Below, one piece after another: positions 1-4,487 of a stretch of DNA of 5,501 nt (position 1 is its first letter; the number at the start of each line of letters is the position of its first letter). Both the position numbers and the translations under genes were made by a program. Below the pieces are notes generated by a model. It made no database searches, had not been told where the DNA came from, and saw only the letters and a program-made list of their open reading frames with translations. The DNA is from an archaeon (GTDB taxonomy: Archaea > EX4484-52 > B79-G9): positions 1-5,501 of the forward strand of contig DAOVNB010000054.1 of the NCBI GenBank assembly GCA_030630425.1, given 5' to 3'.

Positions 1-246
1 CCTGTTCGAATGACAGCAGCAAGGCAGGTAATGTCTCAAGCAAAAGAACAATTTTCCGGGCTTCCGTTCGCACTGCGTTGGATAAAAACCCCTAGAGGAA
101 TTCTTCTTAACCGTGCAATCCAGGAACTTGTTTCCGTTGGTTCTATTTACGAATACAATGTATTAAAAGAAATTCTGGGAGGGACTGTAACTCAGGCAGA
201 GCATACAGTCATTGTAAAAGACAAGCCCGTAATAACCACAAGATAG
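1..246 (+). CDS. map: Methionine aminopeptidase, type 2 (archaeal), C-terminal fragment
   Basis: This is the 3' part of a gene that begins before the window; the frame is open from base 1 and ends at TAG 244-246, giving 81 residues. Methionine aminopeptidase removes the initiator Met from new proteins in the cytosol, using a two-metal site. Visible landmarks are the PVR start of the fragment, LPFALRW (21-27), a YEYNVLKE segment (50-57) and QAEHT (65-69). The last holds the Glu (residue 67) expected to be the final metal ligand of the pita-bread fold, just before the C-terminal beta strand ending in VITTR. Archaeal type 2 enzymes are about 295 residues, so roughly the last quarter is present. 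The internal ATG at 10 is not the start, because the family-like sequence continues upstream of it. Identity rests on remembered family motifs, not on a search. Confidence 0.9.
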   Translation, partial: PVRMTAARQVMSQAKEQFSGLPFALRWIKTPRGILLNRAIQELVSVGSIYEYNVLKEILGGTVTQAEHTVIVKDKPVITTR

Positions 247-261
247 CATAAAATGATGTAA

Positions 262-275
262 GTTATATATTTATT
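262..275 (+). promoter_or_regulatory. TATA-like promoter of the DUF373 gene (leaderless)
   Basis: TTATATATTTA at 263-273 is centred about 25 bp before the ATG at 293. This is the archaeal TATA-to-start-site distance, so transcription would begin at or next to the start codon. No Shine-Dalgarno sequence precedes the ATG, which agrees with a leaderless mRNA. The 46-bp gap after the upstream stop codon leaves room for a separate promoter. Inferred from sequence only. Confidence 0.55.
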
Positions 276-292
276 CATGCCCAAAAACATCT

Positions 293-1354
293 ATGTTTCC
301 AGATATTGGCCAAAAAGGCAAAACCGTTCTTGTACTATGTATTGACAGAGATAATGATCTTGAAAGAAAAGCTGGAATAAAAGGACCGGTTATTGGACGA
401 AACGAAAATCTTAAAGCTGCAGAAAAACTAGCGCTATCAGATCCCGCAGATTCCGATGTAAATGCAATTTTTAAAACAATACAGGTTTTTGATGAAATAA
501 AAAAGAAAAGTTCCGCAGAAATAATTACACTTACAGGAGATGCAAATGTCGGAATAGCTTCTGACCGAATCATACTTCTGCAGCTGGACAGAATACTTAA
601 AAAAAGAAAAGTTGCAGAAACAATAGTAATAACAGACGGTGCAGAAGATGAATATGTCCTGCCGCTAATCCGCTCAAGAATAAAGGATGTATATACCCAA
701 AAAATAGTTGTAAAACAAAACAACCAGCTTGAAGGAGCATATTACCTTATGTATGAATTCTTAACATCTATACTTTCTGACAAAAAAGCAGCCAATATGT
801 TTATCGGCCTTCCTGCAATTGCAATACTTATATACTCTATTTTCGGCAATGCCGGTGGGCGCCTCATATTAGGTGTTATTGGTGCGTATCTTTTTGTAAA
901 AGGCTTTCAGCTCGAACCATATGTAAATCGGTTCGTACATGAAATTCATCTATCCCTGAAAGTTCGAAAAGCAAGTTTTTTCCTGTATATTATTTCCTTT
1001 GCTTTTCTTATAATCGGGGTATTTTCGGGATACGAAACAATAAAAACCACAAACACAACAGAAATTCTTTTGGGCAGTGCTTATTTTATAGAATCATCTG
1101 TTTTCTTATTTTTTGTAAGTGCTGTTCTTGCAGGTGTCGGAAAAATGCTCTCTGAAAAAAAGATTGTCTTCGCACAATACATAACTTATTTTGTCCTTAT
1201 GTTTGCAGGAGCCTGGATTATGCATGAAATAAGTGCTTTTGTATTAGCCCCCCAAATTGGCTATTCTTCTTTGATATCTACAGTACTTATCGGCGGCGCC
1301 ATGGTTGCCATAAGCTCATTTGTTGAGAAAAGACAAGCATTAAAGAAAAAATGA
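293..1354 (+). CDS. DUF373 family membrane protein
   Basis: This 353-aa protein matches the archaeal DUF373 family, whose function is not established. The N-terminal half (about 10-155) is soluble and carries the family motifs: CIDRDND (16-22), GPVIGR (31-36), DPADSDVNAIF (50-60), TGD (81-83), SDR (90-92) and TDGAEDEYVLP (114-124). The run of conserved Asp residues at strand ends suggests a Rossmann-like, possibly metal- or nucleotide-binding domain; that is inference. The C-terminal half has about six hydrophobic segments, near 169-184, 188-204, 228-246, 260-282, 293-312 and 321-340, so the soluble domain is anchored in the membrane. The other nearby ATGs at 253, 256 and 277 are out of frame, so 293 is the start. 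It ends 35 bp before the 3' end of the convergent tRNA gene. A long antisense open frame over 271-723 is judged a shadow. Confidence 0.9.
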   Translation: MFPDIGQKGKTVLVLCIDRDNDLERKAGIKGPVIGRNENLKAAEKLALSDPADSDVNAIFKTIQVFDEIKKKSSAEIITLTGDANVGIASDRIILLQLDRILKKRKVAETIVITDGAEDEYVLPLIRSRIKDVYTQKIVVKQNNQLEGAYYLMYEFLTSILSDKKAANMFIGLPAIAILIYSIFGNAGGRLILGVIGAYLFVKGFQLEPYVNRFVHEIHLSLKVRKASFFLYIISFAFLIIGVFSGYETIKTTNTTEILLGSAYFIESSVFLFFVSAVLAGVGKMLSEKKIVFAQYITYFVLMFAGAWIMHEISAFVLAPQIGYSSLISTVLIGGAMVAISSFVEKRQALKKK

Positions 1355-1375
1355 CTTCTTGCATGTATTTCAAGT

Positions 1376-1389
1376 AAAATAAATAAAAA
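1376..1389 (-). terminator. T-rich terminator of the tRNA-Val gene
   Basis: Read on the minus strand, the bases immediately after the encoded CCA are TTTTTATTTATTTT. T-rich tracts of this kind end archaeal transcripts without needing a hairpin. No hairpin is seen here. On the plus strand the same stretch is A-rich, so it would not stop the convergent DUF373 transcript. Confidence 0.5.
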
Positions 1390-1428
1390 TGGTGGGCCGA
1401 GGCGGATTCGAACCGCCGATCTTCGCCT

Positions 1429-1457
1429 TTCTTTCACACAAAAAGCATTGTGTGTGA
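1429..1457 (-). other. tRNA intron at canonical position 37/38 (29 nt)
   Basis: This is an archaeal BHB intron in the anticodon loop of tRNA-Val, placed between A37 (1458) and A38 (1428). Intron bases 2-7 and 18-23 (CACACA/TGTGTG) form a 6-bp hairpin stem. The central helix pairs C32, T33 and T34 with intron G27, A26 and A25; the fourth pair would be A35 with A24, a mismatch. The 3-nt bulges are C36-A37-T(i1) and A(i28)-A(i29)-A38, with cuts after the second base of each. The fit is good but relaxed by that one mismatch. It would be cut by the tRNA splicing endonuclease EndA. Confidence 0.85.
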
Positions 1458-1474
1458 TGTAAGGGCAACGTCAT

Positions 1475-1523
1475 TTTTGGCGCGCAAGTGTAAAACACTA
1501 AAAATCTTAGATTTTCAACGCGT
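1475..1523 (-). other. tRNA D-loop intron between positions 20a and 21 (49 nt)
   Basis: The second intron of tRNA-Val sits between T20a (1524) and A21 (1474). It forms a 3-4-3 BHB core: exon TTGG (positions 16-19, bases 1526-1529) pairs fully with intron CCAA (1477-1480). The bulges are T20-T20a-A(i1) and A(i48)-A(i49)-A21. The intron-side helix is CGCG/CGCG (intron 2-5 with 40-43). Inside are two small hairpins, AAAATC/GATTTT and AGTGT/ACACT. Cutting here restores a standard valine D-arm, GTCTAGTTGGTTATGAC. The outer helix is weak, because only the GTC/GAC D-stem lies beyond the core and it is not directly adjacent. Because the bases at the junctions repeat, comparison alone could shift the boundary by one base; the BHB geometry selects this one. 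Confidence 0.85.
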
Positions 1524-1555
1524 AACCAACTAGACTACCGGCCCGCTTAAACAAA

Positions 1556-1567
1556 ATGTATATATCT
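1556..1567 (+). promoter_or_regulatory. TATA-like promoter of the AMMECR1-domain gene
   Basis: GTATATATC at 1558-1566 is centred about 30 bp before the ATG at 1592, so transcription would start about 4 bases before the codon. No Shine-Dalgarno sequence is seen, which suits a leaderless or near-leaderless mRNA. The element lies inside the 47-bp spacer shared with the divergent tRNA gene. Confidence 0.45.
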
Positions 1568-1579
1568 TCAACGCACTAA

Positions 1580-1591
1580 ATATTTAAATAT
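1580..1591 (-). promoter_or_regulatory. Palindromic TATA-like element, probably for tRNA-Val
   Basis: ATATTTAAATAT is a perfect 12-bp palindrome centred 41 bp upstream of tRNA G1 on the minus strand. With the usual spacing of about 26 bp, transcription would start near 1559, leaving a leader of roughly 15 nt for RNase P to remove. The element directly abuts the divergent ATG at 1592. Its AT-richness makes chance occurrence possible. Confidence 0.35.
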
Positions 1592-2158
1592 ATGTTGAAT
1601 CTTAAACAAGGCGCAATGCTTGTAAAATATGCAAGAGCATCTGTTGAATATGCACTTAATGCAGATACAAAACCCAAAATTCCAAATAGCTCTTGGCTTG
1701 AAGAAAAAAAAGGTATTTTTGTAACAATTCATAAAAACAAAGAGCTTAGGGGTTGCATCGGCTTTACAGAACCCATATACACACTTAAAGAAGGTATCAA
1801 AAAAGCAGCGCTCCTTGCATGTTTCAAAGATTCAAGATTTCCACCCATAAAAAAAGAAGAGCTGAAAAGTATACACTTTGAAGTTTCAGTGCTTTCAGAT
1901 AAAAAACTGATTGAACACAAGACACCTGAAGAGCTTTTGGATAAAATAACTCCAAAAACAGATGGGCTTGTTCTTGAATACCACGGATATGTTGGGCTTT
2001 TTTTACCGCAGGTCTGGGAACAGATAAATACAAAAGAAGAATTCCTAAAAGAATTATGCTTTAAGGCCGGCATTCACAATCCAAGCGCATGGAAATCCCC
2101 CAAGTCAAATATTTACCGTTTTTTCGTGCAGGCTTTTGGTGAAAACACAAAAAATTAA
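1592..2158 (+). CDS. AMMECR1-domain protein
   Basis: This 188-aa protein is a full-length archaeal member of the AMMECR1 family (TIGR00296-like), found in archaea, some bacteria and eukaryotes and of unresolved biochemical function. Family marks are the hallmark LRGCIG (52-57), DSRFPPI (80-86) in the FKDSRFPPIKKEEL segment, the VSVLS strand (98-102), GLVLEYHGYVGLFLPQV (125-141) and the C-terminal SAWKSP (165-170). The invariant-looking Cys55 and Arg53 in the hallmark suggest an active or binding site, which is inference. No signal peptide or membrane segment is visible, so it should be cytosolic. The ATG at 1592 is preceded by a TATA-like box rather than a ribosome binding site. Archaeal homologues are often found singly, and nothing here ties it to the Mrp operon except position and strand. 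Confidence 0.93.
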   Translation: MLNLKQGAMLVKYARASVEYALNADTKPKIPNSSWLEEKKGIFVTIHKNKELRGCIGFTEPIYTLKEGIKKAALLACFKDSRFPPIKKEELKSIHFEVSVLSDKKLIEHKTPEELLDKITPKTDGLVLEYHGYVGLFLPQVWEQINTKEEFLKELCFKAGIHNPSAWKSPKSNIYRFFVQAFGENTKN

Positions 2159-2175
2159 GTATCTGACGCAAAAAT

Positions 2176-2188
2176 CTTTATTTAAAAC
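2176..2188 (+). promoter_or_regulatory. TATA-like promoter of the Mrp/Mbh-type operon
   Basis: TTTATTTAAA at 2177-2186 is centred about 33 bp before the ATG at 2215, predicting transcription from about 2208 and a leader of about 7 nt. This argues against the TTG at 2206 as the start, since it would fall at or before the first transcribed base. No Shine-Dalgarno sequence precedes the ATG. This is the only promoter-like spacer before the eight antiporter genes, which otherwise have gaps of at most 3 bp. Confidence 0.5.
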
Positions 2189-2214
2189 GCCACCCATATT
2201 TTTCATTGATTAGT

Positions 2215-2673
2215 ATGCCAAAAATATTGTTCAGCTTCCTTTTGACCTTCGCGTTTTGGATAGTTCTTACAGGTTATGCCGTGCAGGAAATAATTGTCGG
2301 TCTTGCTATTGCATCTATTGTGACAATCACAACAAAAGAATTTTTATTCCATGAAAGCCCAAAAACATTATTAAGCCCGCTTTTTTGGCTTGGTTGTGTA
2401 AACTATCTGATTATATTCGCAAAAGAAGAAATCATAGCGAACATAAAAACAATCATATTGATACTTACAGGAAATATAAATCCTGCAATTATAAAACTTC
2501 CCACAACAATTAAAAGTAGCGCAAAAAAAGCGCTTCTTGCAGATTCAATAACACTTACCCCCGGCACATTCACACTCGAGATTAAAGATGCGCTTTTTGT
2601 TCACTGCCTTAATTATAAAAAAGGCTCAAACCCCGGAGCGGTTTTTGAAAAAACAATAGGGGGTATAAAATAA
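2215..2673 (+). CDS. mnhE: Mrp-type Na+/H+ antiporter subunit E (MnhE/MbhA-like)
   Basis: This 152-aa membrane protein is the first gene of the antiporter operon. MnhE/MrpE is a small subunit needed for assembly and activity of Mrp-type cation/proton antiporters; its counterpart in archaeal Mbh is MbhA. Hydrophobic segments lie near 5-20, 22-40 and 52-69, then a cytosolic domain. The family signature LLADSITLTPGTFTLEI occupies 107-123, with TPGT at 115-118, followed by FVHCLN (128-133). I chose the ATG at 2215 over the in-frame TTG at 2206, because the predicted transcript begins near 2208 and the protein then starts with a normal membrane helix. The stop overlaps the next ATG by one base (TAATG), so translation is likely coupled. 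Confidence 0.9.
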   Translation: MPKILFSFLLTFAFWIVLTGYAVQEIIVGLAIASIVTITTKEFLFHESPKTLLSPLFWLGCVNYLIIFAKEEIIANIKTIILILTGNINPAIIKLPTTIKSSAKKALLADSITLTPGTFTLEIKDALFVHCLNYKKGSNPGAVFEKTIGGIK

Positions 2674-2909
2674 TGATTATTTTGTTTTATTCCTTTGCGG
2701 TATTGTTGATTTTTGCGCGCTTGGTTTTCGGGCCGAGTTTTGCAGACAGGCTTTTGGCACTCGACATACTGTCAAACATTTTCGTGGTTGGTCTTGTTGC
2801 ATACACCGTCTATTCCAAAAGCCATTTGTATTTAGACATAGCAATTGCTGTTGTGATGCTCTCATTTATTGGTGTGCTTGCAGTATCTAAGTGGGTGAAA
2901 GAAAGATGA
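2673..2909 (+). CDS. mnhF: Mrp-type antiporter subunit F (MnhF/MbhB-like)
   Basis: A 78-aa protein of almost only membrane helices (about 1-17, 33-48 and 54-73). MnhF/MrpF is a small three-helix subunit of the Mrp antiporter and equals MbhB of membrane-bound hydrogenase. The family motif GPSFADRLLALD is at 20-31, with its conserved Asp25 and Asp31; a second motif, YLDIAIAVVMLSFIG, is at 53-67. The ATG overlaps the previous stop by one base, and GGGGGT at 2659-2664 can act as ribosome binding site. The last four bases form ATGA with the next gene. Length is normal for the family (around 80-95). Confidence 0.9.
   Translation: MIILFYSFAVLLIFARLVFGPSFADRLLALDILSNIFVVGLVAYTVYSKSHLYLDIAIAVVMLSFIGVLAVSKWVKER
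2893..2899 (+). promoter_or_regulatory. Ribosome binding site fixing the MnhG start
   Basis: GGTGAAA, next to a further G, lies inside the end of mnhF and matches the archaeal anti-Shine-Dalgarno core (GGTGA). It is 6 bases before the ATG at 2906. It therefore favours 2906 over the in-frame GTG at 2891, which lies upstream of it. The ATGs at 2909 and 2912 stay possible. Confidence 0.6.
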
Positions 2910-3205
2910 TGATGCTTTACTATGCCTCTGCCGTATTCGCATTTATTGGGGCCTTGGGGCTTTTGAGATTTCCGGATGTGTATACCAGAATACATGCAGC
3001 AACACTTATAACAATTTCCGGGCTTGTTATTCCTCTTTTTGCCCTCGCATACACAGCCCCTGAATTCAGGCTAAGAATAATTGCAATAGCAATCATCATG
3101 CTTGTAACAAACGCGACAACAGGCCACGCAATTGGAAGAGCCGCGTACAGGCACGGCATCGCCCCGAAAAATCTTTCAAAAAATGATCTTGGGAGATTAA
3201 AATGA
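2906..3205 (+). CDS. mnhG: Mrp-type antiporter subunit G (MnhG/MbhC-like)
   Basis: This 99-aa protein has three predicted membrane helices (about 4-20, 34-50 and 56-76). MnhG/MrpG is a small structural subunit of the antiporter and equals MbhC. The family signature GLLRFPDVYTRIHAAT is at 18-33 and the second block TNATTGHAIGRAAYR at 68-82, both typical. The start at 2906 makes an ATGA overlap with mnhF and is preceded by a GGTGA ribosome binding site; the longer GTG start at 2891 adds five polar residues and lacks such a site. The last bases again overlap the next gene (ATGA at 3202-3205). The charged tail after residue 82 is probably cytosolic. Confidence 0.9.
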   Translation: MMMLYYASAVFAFIGALGLLRFPDVYTRIHAATLITISGLVIPLFALAYTAPEFRLRIIAIAIIMLVTNATTGHAIGRAAYRHGIAPKNLSKNDLGRLK

Positions 3206-3441
3206 TTTTTGAGTTCCTGCTTTTAGTGTCTGCAATACTTGCTATTGCAGCAGTTGAGGTAAAAGATATGCTTTACGCAGTGCTTATTTTAGGCGGGCTT
3301 GATCTTGTTGTAGCTGTCCTTTTTTATCTTATGGCTGCACCGGACATAGCAATAACACAAATTGTCGTAACTGCGGTTTTTGGGACATTCATATATGTTG
3401 TCGCAGTAAACAGGACAGGAAGAAAAGAAGTGATTGAATGA
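3202..3441 (+). CDS. mbhD: MbhD-like subunit (MrpA C-terminal domain, DUF4040)
   Basis: This 79-aa protein resembles the MbhD/DUF4040 domain, which in bacterial MrpA is fused behind the large antiporter domain but in archaeal Mbh and Mbs operons is a separate gene. It has three helices (about 2-18, 23-42 and 50-69). Family marks are EVKD (19-22) and APDIAITQ (46-53). GGGAGAT at 3191-3197 precedes the ATG, which overlaps the mnhG stop as ATGA. The protein likely forms part of the membrane link between the small subunits and the larger antiporter-like subunits. The free-standing form is one reason to compare the operon to Mbh rather than bacterial Mrp. Confidence 0.85.
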   Translation: MIFEFLLLVSAILAIAAVEVKDMLYAVLILGGLDLVVAVLFYLMAAPDIAITQIVVTAVFGTFIYVVAVNRTGRKEVIE

Positions 3442-3713
3442 AAAAAACAATAAGTGTTTTTGTTGCAATTGGATTCTTCTTGATTATTCTAACTGCTGTT
3501 GGGAGTTTTTCCGAACAAAAAACAGAAGTTCAGGAATACTACACAAAAAACGCCATTGAAAAAACAGGCTCTGCAAACATAGTAAATGCTATTGTCTGGG
3601 ATTTTCGAAGCTATGATACTTTAGGTGAAGAAACAGTGCTTTTTACAGCAATTATCGCTATTTTCCTTATTGCGCACAAAAAAAGCATTGCAGAAAAAAA
3701 GGAAGATGATTGA
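3438..3713 (+). CDS. mbhE: MbhE-like subunit (MrpA extreme C-terminal domain)
   Basis: This 91-aa protein has two membrane helices (about 5-22 and 64-79) around a polar loop. It matches the MbhE family, the last domain of bacterial MrpA made as a separate protein. Its block NIVNAIVWDFRSYDTL (47-62) with GEETVLFTA (63-71) is the characteristic signature; the Asp and Glu residues at the helix entrance are conserved in this family and may help ion passage, which is inference. The start codon overlaps the preceding stop (ATGA, 3438-3441), with GTGAT at 3430-3434 as probable ribosome binding site. The C-terminal tail is highly charged (KKEDD). A second open frame over 3625-3888 is a shadow. Confidence 0.87.
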   Translation: MKKTISVFVAIGFFLIILTAVGSFSEQKTEVQEYYTKNAIEKTGSANIVNAIVWDFRSYDTLGEETVLFTAIIAIFLIAHKKSIAEKKEDD

Positions 3714-3715
3714 TA

Positions 3716-4138
3716 ATGGATGCAATAATAAAGACCACAACAAGGCTTTTAGTCCCATTAATCATGGTTTTCGGATTCTATGTCTCTCTTCACGGGCATA
3801 TGTCCCCTGGTGGGGGTTTTCCCGGAGGGGTTATTCTAGCCTCTGCATTTCTTCTTTTGGTAATTGCATTTACCGAAAAAGAAGTTGAAAAGCATTTCAG
3901 TGAAATAAAAATAGGGGATCTAAAAAGTGTCGCAAGCATATCACTTCTGGGAATTGTCCTTCTCGAAGTTATTGTGCGCCCGGACATCCTGCACCTGCAA
4001 ACGCCTTTAACTCTCTGGAGTGGCGGAGTTACAATATTTTTGAATCTTTTCGGTGCAGTTGTTGTTGCATCAGGGCTTGTGATAATAGTATATTCATTAG
4101 TGAAAGAAGAATGGAAATCAAAAAAATCAAAGTGGTAG
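3716..4138 (+). CDS. mnhB: Mrp-type antiporter subunit B (MnhB/MbhF-like)
   Basis: This 140-aa protein has four predicted helices (about 8-25, 34-52, 70-88 and 104-127). MnhB/MrpB is a membrane subunit of the antiporter and equals MbhF. The family signature, with HGHMSPGGGFPGGV at 26-39, is intact, including the PGGGF core between the first two helices. Start choice: a TTG at 3710 would overlap the mbhE stop by four bases, but the ATG at 3716 is better spaced from GGAAGA (3701-3706) and gives the usual short N-terminus, so it is preferred. The stop is three bases before mnhC. Confidence 0.9.
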   Translation: MDAIIKTTTRLLVPLIMVFGFYVSLHGHMSPGGGFPGGVILASAFLLLVIAFTEKEVEKHFSEIKIGDLKSVASISLLGIVLLEVIVRPDILHLQTPLTLWSGGVTIFLNLFGAVVVASGLVIIVYSLVKEEWKSKKSKW

Positions 4139-4141
4139 AAA

Positions 4142-4486
4142 ATGTTTGTTAATTATATGGCGGCCTTGTTGATTTGTATTGGGATATATACAGTCCTTGC
4201 AAAAGAGAATCTGCTTAAAAAAATAATAGGCTTTAGTATTTTCTCAAACGGGATACACCTTCTTTTAATCTCTATAGGCTATAGGGTATCGGGTGTGGCG
4301 CCGATTATAACCGATATAAAAACAACAGGATTGAGCCTTTTTGTAGATCCGCTGCCACAGGCATTTGTACTGACTTCCATTGTCATAGACCTTTCGATAA
4401 CTGCTCTTGCAGTAGCAATAATCATACAGGTACATAAAAAATACAAAACAATATCTGCAAAAAAACTGGATAATCTGCGGGGATAA
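4142..4486 (+). CDS. mnhC: Mrp-type antiporter subunit C (MnhC/MbhG-like, NuoK family)
   Basis: This 114-aa protein has three helices (about 3-20, 28-46 and 72-96) and belongs to the NuoK/MrpC family of small subunits next to the antiporter-like subunits in complex I-related machines. Family marks are NGIHLLLI (36-43), in the second helix, and DPLPQAFVLTSIVI (69-82), the hallmark of MrpC/MbhG. The DPLPQA block is fully kept. After the third helix comes a basic cytosolic tail. GTGGTAG just before the ATG may serve as a weak ribosome binding site. The stop is followed after one base by the ATG of mnhD, so the two are probably translated together. Confidence 0.92.
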   Translation: MFVNYMAALLICIGIYTVLAKENLLKKIIGFSIFSNGIHLLLISIGYRVSGVAPIITDIKTTGLSLFVDPLPQAFVLTSIVIDLSITALAVAIIIQVHKKYKTISAKKLDNLRG

Positions 4487-4487
4487 A

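Larger units (their letters stand above)
1390..1544 (-). tRNA. trnV-UAC: tRNA-Val (anticodon UAC) with two introns
   Basis: On the minus strand, removing two introns leaves a 77-nt cloverleaf. The acceptor stem is GGGCCGG/TCGGCCC (6 Watson-Crick pairs plus one G-T) with discriminator A. The D-arm is GTC/GAC with G18G19 and A21. The anticodon stem TTGCC/GGCGA carries loop CTTACAA, and the variable loop is AGATC. The T-arm is GGCGG-TTCGAAT-CCGCC. The anticodon TAC (1459-1461) reads GUA and possibly other valine GUN codons. The 3' CCA is encoded at 1390-1392. Exons are 1524-1544, 1458-1474 and 1390-1428. The anticodon-stem pairing and the D-stem 3' strand appear only after intron removal, which supports the intron model. 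It lies convergent to the DUF373 gene and divergent from the AMMECR1 gene. Confidence 0.93.

Noticed and set aside
271..723. 150-aa open frame on the minus strand opposite the DUF373 gene
   Set aside because: It is fully antisense to a gene with clear family motifs. Its Ser/Phe/Ile-rich protein has no recognisable pattern, as expected from the complement of AT-rich Lys/Glu codons.
1429..1523. Short inverted repeats (CACACA/TGTGTG, AAAATC/GATTTT, AGTGT/ACACT) as a possible mobile element or attachment site
   Set aside because: They are all explained as hairpins within the two tRNA introns. No integrase gene or duplicated tRNA end is seen in the window.
1729..2073. 114-aa minus-strand frame, and a 69-aa one at 1824-2033, inside the AMMECR1 gene
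   Set aside because: Both are shadows of a conserved gene, with no motif and no start signal.
2206..2214. TTG at 2206 as start of mnhE
   Set aside because: The predicted transcription start near 2208 would leave this codon out of the mRNA, and the ATG at 2215 starts a normal N-terminal helix.
3625..3888. 87-aa plus-strand frame across the mbhE/mnhB junction
   Set aside because: It overlaps two well-supported genes in another frame, and its Cys/Arg/Ser-rich protein resembles no family.
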